In this document: positions 10,329-19,666 of the stretch, in pieces
How positions within the stretch are numbered: the stretch's first letter is position 1
How the letters are laid out: every line of letters begins with the position of its first letter
From: an uncultured Rhodospirillales bacterium
Lineage (GTDB): Bacteria; Pseudomonadota; Alphaproteobacteria; Azospirillales; Azospirillaceae
Direction: 5' to 3'
Assembly (NCBI GenBank): GCA_903927615.1
Contig: CAIYNU010000055.1
Coordinates: forward strand, 46,051 to 110,050
Length of the DNA stretch: 64,000 nucleotides
The notes under the pieces: model-generated
Database searches by the model: none
What the model saw: the letters and a program-made list of their open reading frames with translations, nothing else
What the model was told of the DNA's origin: nothing
Made by a program: the position numbers and the translations under genes

Positions 10329-13300
10329 ATGAGCGACCATCGCCGACCGGGCCGCCCGCCCAAACCGTCGCGAAGCCGGGCGCCGCGACGGCGCGGCCGC
10401 CGACGGTGGCTCCGGTTACGGGTCGGGATCGGCCAAACCCTGGAGCAGCTCCACCTGACCCTGACCAGCCGATGGCTGATCAGTCTTGCGGGCGCCCTCG
10501 CCGCCTGCCTGCTGCTCTGGTTCCTGGGGCCGTTGCTGACGCTGGACGGCCTGCGGCCGTTCGAAGACGCCGAGCCGCGCCTGGCCGGCGTGCTGGGGCT
10601 GATGGTCGTCTGGGGCCTGTTCAACCAGATGCGGCAGGTCCGGGAGTCCCGGGCCAATCGCCGCCTGATCCGCGCCCTGATTACCGCGACCAATGCCGGC
10701 ATCACCGCGCCGACGGCCCCGCCGGCCCCGTTGCGGCTATCCCAACAGCTCCTGGCGCACCCGATCCCGGCGGAAGCCGGGGAGCCCGGCGGCATCGGCG
10801 GTGCCGAGGTCGAAAGCCTGCGCCACCGGCTGACCGAGGCCCTGGCCACTTACGGCCACCGCCTGGGCACCTCCTCCCTGCGACGGCTGCCCTGGTATCT
10901 GGTGATCGGCGCCCCGGGGGCCGGCAAGACCACCGCCATTGCCCAGTCGGGACTGACGTTCCCGTTGTCCGACAGTTTCGGCCACCACCCGATCCAGGGC
11001 GTGGCTGGCACCCGGACCTGCGACTGGTGGTTCACGTCCGAGGCGGTGCTGGTGGATACCGCCGGCCGCTACACCACCCAAGATAGCGAAAGGCTGGCGG
11101 ACGCCGCCGCCTGGCTGGGACTGCTCGACCTGTTGAAGAAGCACCGGCCCGGCCAACCGGTCAACGGCCTGGTGGTCACGGTCAGCCTGGCCGACCTTGT
11201 GACCCAGACCCTGCAAGAGCGCCAGCTCATCGCCGATTCCCTCCACCAACGGCTGACCGAAATCGATGAACGGCTGGGCATCCGGTTGCCGGTCTATCTG
11301 CTGCTGACCAAGGCCGATCGTCTGGCCGGGTTCTCGGAGTTCTTCGCGGACCTGTCCGCCGAGGATCGCCGGCAGGTCTGGGGCGTGACCTTTCAGCCGC
11401 AGGAGCCGCCAACCGGTGATCCGCCGACACTGGTCCCTTTGTTCACCCGCCACTTCGAACACCTGAGCGCCCGCCTGGAACGCTGGATGCTGGAACGGCT
11501 TGAAGACGAGCCCGACCCGATGCGGCGGGCGTTGATCGTGAGTTTCCCGCAACAGATGGCCGCCATCCGGGCGCCCCTGGCCGAGTTTCTGACCCAGGCG
11601 TTCCGGCTCTCCAGGCCCGACCTGGTCCCGGCCTCCCACCGACGGCTGATGCTGCGCGGCATCTATCTTTCCAGCGCCAAGCGCGAAGGGGCCGCCATCG
11701 ACGGCCTGGCCGCGGAAATCGTCTCCACCTTCGGTCTTGACCACCCGTTGCCGCAACCCGATCCCGGTCCCGACGACAACGACAGCTTCTTCCTCGGCCG
11801 CCTGTTCGGCGAGGTGGTGTTCGCCGAGGCCCATCTGGCCGGCGACGCCCCCCAAAGCCCTTCCAACAGCATCTTCCGGCAACGGCAATCGCTGGCCCTG
11901 GCCATCCTCGTCGCCAGTTTGGTGCTGGCCGGGCTGTGGAGCCAGGCGTGGTTCGCCGGCCATCGGCAACTCACCGCCCTGGAAGCAAGTCTCGATAGCG
12001 CGGCGGCCTTGCTGCCCGACGCCCTGGAAGGCGGCCCCCGGATCGATCGCGTCACCGACGGTGACACCACCCGGGTTCTGCCGACCCTCGAGGCCCTGTC
12101 GACCGTGCAGACGACCGCCACCACGGCCCAGGCCGACCCGGCACCCTGGGCGATCGGGCTCGATCAGGGCAACCGGTTGCCCCGGCTGGCCGAAACCATG
12201 CGCCACCGCGCGCTGCTCCGGCTGTTTCTGCCCCGACTGATGGTAAGGCTGGAGCAGGTTCTGGCCGGCACCGCTCCCCCACTGCCCGCCAACCGCCTGT
12301 ACGACGCGCTCAAGGTCTATCTGATGCTCACGGGGCGAGCATCGCTCGACCGTTATGTCGTCACCCAATGGTTTACGCTGGATTGGATCGCGATCCTGCC
12401 CGGCCCCGAGCACGAGGGTGAGCGTCGCCAACTGGTCAATCATCTGGGAACGCTGCTCGAAGCCGGACTCCCGGCCGACGCCGCCATCGCCTCCGGCCCG
12501 GTGGTGGCCGAAGCCCGGCGACGGTTGGCCGGCTATCCACTGGCCGACCGCGGCACCCTGCTCATGCGGGCCGCGCCGGAATTGCGCGCCCTGCCCGGCT
12601 GGCACCTGTCCGACCATGCCGGCGCCGCGGTCGCCAAGGTGCTGACCCGACGCTCGGGACAGGCGCTGTCGGAACCGATCCCGGGTCTCTACACCCGGGA
12701 CGGTTGCCTCCAGGCAGTCCTGCCGGCGATCGCGCAGGTGGCCAGGGACCTGGCTCAGGAAGGCTGGGTGTTGGGCCTGCCCGCCGATGCCGACGCCACC
12801 GCGGCCTTGACCCAGCAGTTACGCCGGGACATCGCCGCCCGCTATTTCGACGACTACGCTCACCAGTGGCAAGGGTTACTCGGCGACCTGACCCTGGCCC
12901 CCACCGGAACGTTGCGGGAGTTGTCGCCGGTACTGGCCGCCGCCTCGGGTCCGGAGTCGCCGCTGCCGGCCCTGATTGCCGCCGTGGCGGCCGAGACCGG
13001 TTTTCCGCCGCCCCCATCGCCAAGCCCCCCAGCCAAAGCCGGTCCCACCACCGCCGGCATGTTGGGATTGACCACCGGCACCACGGTTGTTACGTCAATT
13101 CAACCGCTCGCCGGCCATGGCGACCCCGGTTGGTGGGCACCGGCCGCCGCCGATCTGGGCCGGCGTTTCGCCGCGGTGCAGGCTCTTGCGCACCCGGGCA
13201 CCGCCGACGGCCATCCGGCCGCCCTGACTGCCGCGGTGACGTCATTGGCTGCGTTGCAACAAGCCCTGGCCCACTGGACCACCACCAACGCGGAACGGGA

Positions 13301-13442
13301 TGCCGGAACCGAGGTTCGCCATGCCGCCGACCGGGTCCGGGATCAGGCGGCAACCCTGCCGGCGCCCATCGCGGGCTGGGTCGCCGGTCTTGGCGAAGCG
13401 GCTTACCACGTCCTCCTGCTTGGCCCCGGAGGCCCTCCATGA
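10329..13442 (+). CDS. tssM: Type VI secretion TssM (IcmF family)
   Basis: 1037 residues. N-terminal membrane helices near residues 45-63 and 88-106, then a cytoplasmic NTPase-like domain with Walker A GAPGAGKT near residue 194 and LVDTAGRYTTQD, then a third helix near 518-535 and a large periplasmic part. TssM joins TssL and TssJ in the envelope complex. At 1037 residues it is shorter than most TssM proteins I know (about 1100-1300), and the C-terminus is Pro/Ala-rich and weakly conserved in look. No frameshift is evident. The stop overlaps tagF by 4 bases. Confidence 0.9.
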   Translation: MSDHRRPGRPPKPSRSRAPRRRGRRRWLRLRVGIGQTLEQLHLTLTSRWLISLAGALAACLLLWFLGPLLTLDGLRPFEDAEPRLAGVLGLMVVWGLFNQMRQVRESRANRRLIRALITATNAGITAPTAPPAPLRLSQQLLAHPIPAEAGEPGGIGGAEVESLRHRLTEALATYGHRLGTSSLRRLPWYLVIGAPGAGKTTAIAQSGLTFPLSDSFGHHPIQGVAGTRTCDWWFTSEAVLVDTAGRYTTQDSERLADAAAWLGLLDLLKKHRPGQPVNGLVVTVSLADLVTQTLQERQLIADSLHQRLTEIDERLGIRLPVYLLLTKADRLAGFSEFFADLSAEDRRQVWGVTFQPQEPPTGDPPTLVPLFTRHFEHLSARLERWMLERLEDEPDPMRRALIVSFPQQMAAIRAPLAEFLTQAFRLSRPDLVPASHRRLMLRGIYLSSAKREGAAIDGLAAEIVSTFGLDHPLPQPDPGPDDNDSFFLGRLFGEVVFAEAHLAGDAPQSPSNSIFRQRQSLALAILVASLVLAGLWSQAWFAGHRQLTALEASLDSAAALLPDALEGGPRIDRVTDGDTTRVLPTLEALSTVQTTATTAQADPAPWAIGLDQGNRLPRLAETMRHRALLRLFLPRLMVRLEQVLAGTAPPLPANRLYDALKVYLMLTGRASLDRYVVTQWFTLDWIAILPGPEHEGERRQLVNHLGTLLEAGLPADAAIASGPVVAEARRRLAGYPLADRGTLLMRAAPELRALPGWHLSDHAGAAVAKVLTRRSGQALSEPIPGLYTRDGCLQAVLPAIAQVARDLAQEGWVLGLPADADATAALTQQLRRDIAARYFDDYAHQWQGLLGDLTLAPTGTLRELSPVLAAASGPESPLPALIAAVAAETGFPPPPSPSPPAKAGPTTAGMLGLTTGTTVVTSIQPLAGHGDPGWWAPAAADLGRRFAAVQALAHPGTADGHPAALTAAVTSLAALQQALAHWTTTNAERDAGTEVRHAADRVRDQAATLPAPIAGWVAGLGEAAYHVLLLGPGGPP

Positions 13443-14185
13443 ACCAGCACGCCCCCACCACCCCGGCCTTCGGCCCCGGTTTCTTCGGCAAACTGCCGTC
13501 CTACGGCGATTATGTGGCCCGGGCCCTGCCCGCATCCTTCCTCACCCCATGGGAAGAGTGGCTTCAGGGGGTCTGGCAATCCGGCTGGGACCGGTTCGGC
13601 CACGTCTGGCCGTCACTGGTCGGCGAGGGGCCGGTCTGGCGCTTTGCCCTTGAAGCCGAGGTTTGCGGTCCTCATCCGGTCGCCGGCCTGCTGATGCCCA
13701 GCACCGACCGGTTGGGCCGGGTCTACCCCTTTTGTCTGGTCACCGCGGTCCCCAGCCGCACCGACCCTGCCGCCCTGCCGGTGAGCGCCAGCACTTGGTA
13801 CGGCCAGGCCGAATCCCTCCTCCGCCGGGCCCTCACCCCGAACCTGGATCTCGATGACTTTGCGGCGCAAGTGTCCGACCTCGGCCCCCCCGAGCGCCGC
13901 GGCCCGGCACCGACGCTGGCCTGCTCGGGCCCCGGCTGGCACGTCGCCCTGGACCCCAACCAACCCCCGGCCCTCTCCTACCCCGCCCTGGTCCACGAAC
14001 TGGCCGCCACCTTGCCCCAACGCTACAGCCTGTGGTGGACCCTCGGCACCGGCCGGGTCGCGCCCTCCCTGACCGTCTGTGACGGCCTGCCCCATCAACA
14101 GGCCGTCACCGCCTTCTTTGATGGCGCCTGGGACTATTGGGGCTGGAGCAATGCCGATGCGGTCTATCCCGAGGATGTGGATTGA
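13439..14185 (+). CDS. tagF: Type VI secretion-associated protein TagF
   Basis: 248 residues from the ATG at 13439, which overlaps the tssM stop (ATGA); the frame runs upstream to 12704, but that part lies inside tssM. The N-terminal motif GFFGKLPSYGDYVARALP is the hallmark of the TagF/ImpM family, followed by GPVWRFAL and RLGRVYPFCLV. In studied species TagF represses T6SS assembly post-translationally, partly through Fha. Neither the kinase TagE/PpkA nor a T6SS Fha is next to it. It ends 3 bases from the convergent DUF3782 gene. Confidence 0.92.
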   Translation: MNQHAPTTPAFGPGFFGKLPSYGDYVARALPASFLTPWEEWLQGVWQSGWDRFGHVWPSLVGEGPVWRFALEAEVCGPHPVAGLLMPSTDRLGRVYPFCLVTAVPSRTDPAALPVSASTWYGQAESLLRRALTPNLDLDDFAAQVSDLGPPERRGPAPTLACSGPGWHVALDPNQPPALSYPALVHELAATLPQRYSLWWTLGTGRVAPSLTVCDGLPHQQAVTAFFDGAWDYWGWSNADAVYPEDVD

Positions 14186-14188
14186 TCG

Positions 14189-15040
14189 TCACCAGACCTT
14201 GGCTTGAAACTTGCCGTCGTTGAGAATGGTCACGACGTCGCCGCTCTGGCCCATCACGAACAGGCCCTTCTGATAGGCATAGCGGGCCACATTATCATCA
14301 AAGAGAATCCCGGCGATCGCGCCCAGCAGCTTGTAGTCGCCATATTGCGGAAAAATCTCCTTGAACACCGACAAGCGGTCCAAATGGTCGTCGATATGGG
14401 CGATTCTAGGCCTGGTCTTGACCTCGATGGCCACCACATGATCGGTGTTGACCACCAGGATATCGACCTCGGTAGCGCGGCCGTTGCGTTCACCCTGGAC
14501 GTTGCGGGCAACGAAGTGAACCGGGATGCCGCGGGCGGCAAACAGGCGTTTGGCCGCCGGGACCACCAGTTCCTCGGCAAACTCCCCAACCTGATTCGAA
14601 AAATGCCCCATCTGCCGCGACAGTTGCCGCAAAGCCGCCTCGGTTTCCGCATGGCGACGGATGGCGATCTGGTCATTCGCCTTGATCTGCTCGTCGGTTG
14701 CCTTGAACTGTTCCTTGAGTTCCTCATTGTTACGCGCTATCCGCTCGTCGGTCGCCTTGAACCGTTCCTTGAGTTCCTCATTGTTACGCGCCATCTGCTC
14801 GTCGGTCGCCTTGAACCGTTCCTTGAGTTCCTCATTGATACGCGCTATCCGCTCGTCGGTCGCCTTGAACCGTTCCTTGAGTTCCTCATTGGTACGCGCT
14901 ATCCGCTCGTCGGTCGCCTTGAACCGTTCCTTGAGTTCCTCATTGATACGCGCCATCTGCTCGTCGGTCGCCTTGAACAACCGCCAGACGTCATCAAGGG
15001 TCACTGTCGCCGTCATCGCCTCACCCGTTTCATCAGCCAT
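14189..15040 (-). CDS. DUF3782-type coiled-coil protein with nuclease-like C-terminus
   Basis: 283 residues from ATG 15040 (GTG 15049 possible). After ~20 residues comes a run of about six 18-residue repeats of the form NEELKERFKATDERIAR, predicted to form a long charged coiled coil. The C-terminal ~130 residues show EVDILVVNTDHVVAIEVKTR, a D-x(n)-ExK arrangement typical of PD-(D/E)XK nuclease folds, as in DUF3782 proteins. No substrate is known to me. Convergent with tagF; no methylase or obvious partner is nearby, so a restriction or toxin role would be speculation. Confidence 0.75.
   Translation of the reverse strand: MADETGEAMTATVTLDDVWRLFKATDEQMARINEELKERFKATDERIARTNEELKERFKATDERIARINEELKERFKATDEQMARNNEELKERFKATDERIARNNEELKEQFKATDEQIKANDQIAIRRHAETEAALRQLSRQMGHFSNQVGEFAEELVVPAAKRLFAARGIPVHFVARNVQGERNGRATEVDILVVNTDHVVAIEVKTRPRIAHIDDHLDRLSVFKEIFPQYGDYKLLGAIAGILFDDNVARYAYQKGLFVMGQSGDVVTILNDGKFQAKVW
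14691..14983 (-). repeat. 54-base tandem repeats inside the DUF3782 gene
   Basis: About five and a half copies of a 54-base unit, nearly identical at DNA level and differing mainly in a few codons (ATAG/TTAC/GGTAC variants between units). Each unit encodes 18 residues, so copy-number change keeps the frame. The near identity suggests recent expansion or ongoing recombination between units. Confidence 0.9.
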
Positions 15041-15157
15041 TACCGACACCCCATTTTATCGCATGCCGGTCGCCACTGTCACCGGTACGGCCGGTTTTAA
15101 CGATCGGCGATACTTTCCCGATGCCCGCCCCAAGCGCCGGTAACTGTCCCGGCCGGA

Positions 15158-16261
15158 TCACCGCTCATCGTCCGGTTCCGCGGCCATGCCGTTTTCCCCT
15201 GCGGCATGGCGGATCAACTTCCGCATCACCGAGGGCAACGCCTGCCCGGCAAGCTGCGTCACCGGGACCCAGAAACCGTCGGCACCGGTGACGGCGCCGG
15301 GACCGGCCACCCGGGCGGCGACCATGGTCAATTCCAGGTGAAAATGGGTAAAGGTGTGGCGAACTATGCCCGGCAGCGGTCGCCAGGCCGCTTGAACCGG
15401 GGCCTGGTCGGCGATGGCCACCCGGTCGGGCGGTGCCTGGGTCCCCCAGACGGTGGACGGCAGTTCGACCATCCCGCCGAGCAAGCCTTTGTCCGCACGA
15501 CGACGGAGCAGCACCGCGCCCTCGCCGTCCTCCAGCCAATAGGCGACGCCGCGGCGAGTCGGCCGCTCGGCCTTGGCGGCCCGCCGCGGCAGATCCTGGG
15601 CCACCCCGGCGGCGGCGGCCGCACAGGCTCCGACCAACGGACAGACGAGGCAACGGGGACGGCGCGGGGTGCAAACGGTGGCGCCCAAATCCATCATGGC
15701 CTGGGCGAAATCGCCGCACCCGTGCTCCGGCGTCAAGGTCGCCGCCAGCTCCCGCAGGTGCGGCTTAACCGCCGGCAGAGGCTCGGCCACGGCAAACAGC
15801 CGGGCCACCACCCGTTCGACATTACCATCGACCACCGTCGCATGGCGCCCGAAAGCAATGGCGGCGATGGCCGCCGCGGTGTAAACGCCGATCCCGGGCA
15901 GGGTCCGCAATTCCGCCTCGGTATCAGGAAACCGGCCGCCCGGCCGCCCGGCCACCGCCCGGGCGCAGGCATGGAGATTGCGGGCGCGGGCGTAATAGCC
16001 AAGCCCGGCCCAAGCCCGCAACACCGTGTCGAGATCGGCGGCGGCCAGGGCGCCAACCGTGGGCCAGGCCTCGATAAAACGTTCGAAATAGGGAATGACC
16101 GCCGCCACCGTCGTCTGCTGGAGCATGATCTCGGACAGCCAGACTCGATAAGGGTCACCGGCCTCCCCGGACTCCGCCCGCCACGGTAACGACCGATGCC
16201 CGCGCCGATACCAGGCCAGCATCATCGCGGCGCAGTGTGTCATGGTCCCGCTCATGGCCAT
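15158..16261 (-). CDS. mutY: Adenine DNA glycosylase
   Basis: 367 residues from ATG 16261. The frame continues upstream to 17023, but that portion is antisense to the two plus-strand genes there, and GAGGGTGGGG just before 16261 could serve as a ribosome-binding site. WLSEIMLQQTTV carries the catalytic Glu, LPGIGVYTAAAIAAIAFG is the helix-hairpin-helix, VDGNVERV carries the catalytic Asp, and C-x6-C-x2-C-x5-C binds [4Fe-4S]. The C-terminal third is the Nudix-like domain recognising 8-oxoG. It removes A from A:8-oxoG pairs. The mutY/DUF721 neighbourhood is familiar in alphaproteobacteria. Confidence 0.94.
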   Translation of the reverse strand: MAMSGTMTHCAAMMLAWYRRGHRSLPWRAESGEAGDPYRVWLSEIMLQQTTVAAVIPYFERFIEAWPTVGALAAADLDTVLRAWAGLGYYARARNLHACARAVAGRPGGRFPDTEAELRTLPGIGVYTAAAIAAIAFGRHATVVDGNVERVVARLFAVAEPLPAVKPHLRELAATLTPEHGCGDFAQAMMDLGATVCTPRRPRCLVCPLVGACAAAAAGVAQDLPRRAAKAERPTRRGVAYWLEDGEGAVLLRRRADKGLLGGMVELPSTVWGTQAPPDRVAIADQAPVQAAWRPLPGIVRHTFTHFHLELTMVAARVAGPGAVTGADGFWVPVTQLAGQALPSVMRKLIRHAAGENGMAAEPDDER

Positions 16262-16378
16262 CCCCACCCTCTGCCGCCGGAAAAACGCGCGCCGCCGGCG
16301 CCGGCGGGCATGTCCTGGCTCGACTTCGCCCTCCCAGCATGGCAGCTTGCGCCCGGCACATCGCGCTGGAGACAATTG

Positions 16379-16855
16379 ATGAACGTCGAGTGGGTCGAAG
16401 GGGACATCGCCGGGGGCAAAGGCGCTTTCGGAGTCATGGATAGCGGGCTTACGATTGCAATCTTCCGGCAGCGCGACGGCTCGGTCTGGTTTACCGCCGC
16501 CCTTCCGCAAAGTTCCCTGACATACGACCCTTACCGTATGCCGATTCTGTGGATCGACGATACCATCGTCTGCGATGCCGGGGAAACCGCCGAACTCACC
16601 CGTCACGCCGAACGTCAGGCCACCAACGATCCGGCCAGTTTCTTCCCCTACCATATGGTCGGCGACACCGTGGTCGGCTTCCGCCTGTGGCATGGCCTGG
16701 AAACCGAGGGTCTTGGCTGTATCCGCGCCTTTCTCGACGGCGGCAAGCTGACCGTCCGATATTTCGTCCGGCCCCACGATTCGATCGACGTTACGGTGCG
16801 GTTGGTCGGCCTCGCCCCGTTGTTGCGGCAGACCCTCGGCCTCACCTATCCTTGA
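16379..16855 (+). CDS. Unrecognised protein between mutY and dciA
   Basis: 158 residues from ATG 16379, which has GGAGA six bases upstream; ATG 16310 in the same frame would add 23 residues (MSWLDFALPAWQLAP). No membrane helix or signal peptide is evident. It looks soluble with alternating beta-like segments (DSGLTIAIFRQRDGSVWFTA, GKLTVRYFVRP). I do not recognise the family. It begins divergently from mutY and ends 31 bases before dciA, so it may be co-transcribed with dciA. Confidence 0.6.
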   Translation: MNVEWVEGDIAGGKGAFGVMDSGLTIAIFRQRDGSVWFTAALPQSSLTYDPYRMPILWIDDTIVCDAGETAELTRHAERQATNDPASFFPYHMVGDTVVGFRLWHGLETEGLGCIRAFLDGGKLTVRYFVRPHDSIDVTVRLVGLAPLLRQTLGLTYP

Positions 16856-16886
16856 CCCCATCCTCGGAAGGAGGAAGACCGCCATC

Positions 16887-17477
16887 ATGGCCGGTCCTCG
16901 GACGTTTGCGGGCATCCTCCCGGCCGTCACCAGCCAGGCACTGGGGCGGCGGGGAATGGCTTTCGGCAGCCTGTTCGCAGAATGGATCAGCGTCGTCGGC
17001 GACCATCTGGGCAGCAACACCATCCCGATCCGGATCGTCTTCCCCCGGGGACGACGTGAAGACGCGGTGCTTTATCTGCACGCCTACAGCGCCGTGGCCC
17101 TGGAGATCCAGCACCTCGCGCCCCAGATGATCGAGCGCATCAACAGCTTTTTCGGTTACCAGGCCGTCGGCAAGCTGAAAGTAACCCAAATCCATCGCCT
17201 CCCCGGGTCACACGCCCCCCCTCGCTTCCGGCGGCTCTCGGCCGCCGAAATCGCGGCCATCGAGGCCGCCACCGGCAAGATTCCCGACCAGGACCTGGCC
17301 CGCACCCTCACCAGCTTCGGCATCACCCTGACCGCCCGGGTGGAAGAGCGCCCCCCCTGGGCGCCGCCGGTGCCGCCCGCACCGGCCTCATCAGACCCTG
17401 CCAACCGCACCCAAACCAGGGAGAGGTATTGGTCTTTAAGGCCGCTGGAAAAACCCCCGTGGAAGCTGTTAGGGTAG
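16887..17477 (+). CDS. dciA: DciA-type (DUF721) helicase-loading protein
   Basis: 196 residues. The N-terminal half is the DUF721 domain: a helical stretch [19 protein letters not shown], then a beta segment [20 protein letters not shown] and HFFGYQ-like text ([15 protein letters not shown]). DciA proteins load replicative helicase DnaB in bacteria lacking DnaC/DnaI; that is family knowledge. The C-terminal ~60 residues are Pro-rich and probably disordered. AAGGAGG lies 12 bases before the ATG. The trpG start is 32 bases past the stop, so the genes may be co-transcribed. Confidence 0.82.
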   Translation: MAGPRTFAGILPAVTSQALGRRGMAFGSLFAEWISVVGDHLGSNTIPIRIVFPRGRREDAVLYLHAYSAVALEIQHLAPQMIERINSFFGYQAVGKLKVTQIHRLPGSHAPPRFRRLSAAEIAAIEAATGKIPDQDLARTLTSFGITLTARVEERPPWAPPVPPAPASSDPANRTQTRERYWSLRPLEKPPWKLLG

Positions 17478-17509
17478 GATGGGAATCGGGTTGGCCGTCG
17501 GGGTCCGGG

Positions 17510-18115
17510 ATGCTGCTGCTTATCGATAACTACGACAGTTTCACCTATAATCTGTACCATTTTCTGGGCGAATTGCGCGCCGAGATCGTGGTCAGGCGCA
17601 ATGATGCGCTCACGGTCGAGGAGGCACTGGCCATGCGCCCCGACGGCATCGTGCTGTCGCCGGGCCCCTGCGATCCGGACCGGGCCGGTATCTGCCTGCC
17701 TTTGATCAAGGCCGCGGTGGCCCGGCGGTTGCCGCTGCTGGGGGTGTGCCTTGGCCATCAGGCCATTGGCCAGACCTTTGGGGGCCGGGTGGTGCGGGCG
17801 CCGGTGCCGATGCACGGCAAGGTCGGCGTCATGACCCACCGGGGCCACGGGTTGCTGGCCGGTCTGCCGTCGCCGTTCAAGGCCACCCGTTATCATTCCC
17901 TGATCGTCGAACGGGACAGCCTGCCGACCTGCCTGGACATCACGGCCGAGACCGTCGACCCCGAAAGCGGCGCCACCCTGATCATGGCGTTGAGTCATCG
18001 CACGTTGCCGATCCACGGGGTCCAGTTCCACCCCGAGAGCATCGCCTCGGAACATGGCCACCGTTTGCTCGGCAATTTCGTCGCACTCGCCCAGCCGCTG
18101 GATTCCGCCGCATGA
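17510..18115 (+). CDS. trpG: Anthranilate synthase component II (glutamine amidotransferase)
   Basis: 201 residues from ATG 17510 ([14 protein letters not shown], the normal start of TrpG/PabA); the frame is open upstream to 17429 but that lies over the end of dciA. The class I amidotransferase triad is present: nucleophile Cys in [11 protein letters not shown], and His and Glu in [14 protein letters not shown]. It supplies ammonia to TrpE, which is not in this window; it may also serve PabB. Start of trpD overlaps by 4 bases. Confidence 0.94.
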   Translation: MLLLIDNYDSFTYNLYHFLGELRAEIVVRRNDALTVEEALAMRPDGIVLSPGPCDPDRAGICLPLIKAAVARRLPLLGVCLGHQAIGQTFGGRVVRAPVPMHGKVGVMTHRGHGLLAGLPSPFKATRYHSLIVERDSLPTCLDITAETVDPESGATLIMALSHRTLPIHGVQFHPESIASEHGHRLLGNFVALAQPLDSAA

Positions 18116-19173
18116 GCCCGCCTCTGTCCCACAGCGACCACCCCCCCAACGATCTGGCCGATATGAAGGCGATCCTGGCCCGGGTGGCGGGCGGCGCCCG
18201 ACTGACCGAGGCCGAAGCCAGTCACGCGTTCGACATCATCATGTCCGGCAACGCCACACCGGCCCAGATGGGCGGCTTTCTGATGGCGCTGCGGGTTCGC
18301 GGCGAGACCGTGGACGAAATCACCGGGGCCGCCCGAACCATGCGCCGCAAGGCCGTGACCATCGACGCCCCCCCCGGCACCATCGACACCGTCGGCACCG
18401 GCGGCGACGGCGCCGGGACCTACAACATCTCGACCGCCGCCGCGCTGGTGGTGGCGGCGTGCGGCGTGCCGGTGGCCAAGCACGGCAACCGGGCCATGTC
18501 TTCCAAGTCCGGGGCCGCCGACGTGCTGGCGGAACTCGGGGTCAATCTCGACGCCGACATGGCGCTGGTGCGGACCGCCTTGTGGCAGGCGGGCTTGTGC
18601 TTTCTGATGGCGCCCCGCCACCATCTGGCCATGCGCAATGTCGGACCGACTCGAGTGGAACTGGGCACCAGAACCATTTTCAACCTGCTGGGGCCGCTCT
18701 CGAACCCCGCCGGCGCCAAGCGGCAGTTGATCGGCGTTTTCGCCCGGGAGTGGGTGGAACCCCTGGCCCATGTGCTGCAACGACTGGGCACCGAGGCCGC
18801 TTGGGTGGTTCATGGCGCCGACGGTCTCGACGAGGTCACGACCACCGGCGTTACCTACGTCGCTCAGTTACGTCACGGCGTGGTCACCACCTTCGAGGTC
18901 ACGCCCGCCGATGCCGGCCTGTTCGAAGCCCATCCCCGGGACCTTCGAGGCGGCGACGCCGCCACCAACGCCACGGCGTTGCGCGCGCTGCTGGCGGGCG
19001 CCGGCGGCGCCTACCGCGATATCGTTCTGCTCAACAGCGCCGCCACCCTGCTGGTGGCGGATAAGGTGGGGACCCTCAAAGACGGCATGGCACTGGCCCG
19101 CCACGCCATCGACAGCGGCGCCGCCCGCACCGCCCTGGAGCGACTGGTGACGGTGACTCAGGGGCGCGGCTGA
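18112..19173 (+). CDS. trpD: Anthranilate phosphoribosyltransferase
   Basis: 353 residues from ATG 18112 (ATGA overlap with trpG). The PRPP/anthranilate motif [18 protein letters not shown] is intact, followed by [21 protein letters not shown] and [20 protein letters not shown]. It makes phosphoribosyl-anthranilate in tryptophan synthesis. In many relatives trpC follows directly; here the plus strand is empty after trpD and the next gene is an unrelated convergent one, so trpC must lie elsewhere. Confidence 0.95.
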   Translation: MSPPLSHSDHPPNDLADMKAILARVAGGARLTEAEASHAFDIIMSGNATPAQMGGFLMALRVRGETVDEITGAARTMRRKAVTIDAPPGTIDTVGTGGDGAGTYNISTAAALVVAACGVPVAKHGNRAMSSKSGAADVLAELGVNLDADMALVRTALWQAGLCFLMAPRHHLAMRNVGPTRVELGTRTIFNLLGPLSNPAGAKRQLIGVFAREWVEPLAHVLQRLGTEAAWVVHGADGLDEVTTTGVTYVAQLRHGVVTTFEVTPADAGLFEAHPRDLRGGDAATNATALRALLAGAGGAYRDIVLLNSAATLLVADKVGTLKDGMALARHAIDSGAARTALERLVTVTQGRG

Positions 19174-19217
19174 TCCGGGGGCAAGGGCACCGGTCACGGT
19201 CCAGGCGGTCGTGACGA

Positions 19218-19268
19218 TTTTCCTATGACACCCGTTTTTCCTATGACACCCGTTCCTACGACAACCGG
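19218..19268 (+). repeat. Short tandem repeat, 18-base period
   Basis: TTTTCCTATGACACCCG occurs at 19218-19234 and 19236-19252, followed by a decayed third copy (TTCCTACGACAACCGG, from 19253). It lies between the convergent trpD and hemerythrin genes. No protein-coding or terminator role is evident. Confidence 0.85.
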
Positions 19269-19273
19269 TGGGC

Positions 19274-19666
19274 TTAGAAACAGCCCTTCAGAAATTCAAA
19301 AAATGGTTCGTCAAAAGCAATGCGGTGCGACTTATAGATTTCATGAAATCTCAGGGCAAATCTGCCCCAGTCAACGCTCTTCAAACGCTCTAGATCGGCC
19401 AAGATGATAGCCATTTCGGAAAATATTTCGCTATGATCCGCGACATGCTCGTCATATCTATCATATTTATACAAAATCATTAATTCTTCCTCGCCGGCGG
19501 TATGAGCGGCCGATAAATCAATGAGCGCACCGACCATCGATAGAGCCGTCAATTTTGCCTCATCACTCTGCGCAGTCCCGCCAATTGCTTTAATCATGCG
19601 ATCAATCTCACAATGCTCCTGGCCAATCAGTGCCATTCTATCGTCGATTCCTGGCATTTCGGTCAT
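19274..19666 (-). CDS. Hemerythrin-like protein
   Basis: 130 residues from ATG 19666 (GTG 19675 possible). The metal-ligand pattern of bacteriohemerythrins is readable: His in GQEHCEID, H-x3-E in AAHTAGEEELM, H-x3-H in EHVADHSEIF and H-x4-D in SHRIAFDEPF. Such proteins bind a di-iron centre and O2 or act as O2/iron sensors. Base composition is clearly more AT-rich than the neighbours, suggesting later acquisition. It stands alone, convergent with trpD; its function beyond metal binding cannot be told. Confidence 0.78.
   Translation of the reverse strand: MTEMPGIDDRMALIGQEHCEIDRMIKAIGGTAQSDEAKLTALSMVGALIDLSAAHTAGEEELMILYKYDRYDEHVADHSEIFSEMAIILADLERLKSVDWGRFALRFHEIYKSHRIAFDEPFFEFLKGCF

Noticed and set aside
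12704..13438. N-terminal extension of TagF
   Set aside because: It lies in a second frame of tssM; TagF starts at the ATGA overlap.
15158..17023. MutY with a 250-residue N-terminal extension
   Set aside because: The extension is antisense to two plus-strand genes and lacks any family similarity; a good start lies at 16261.
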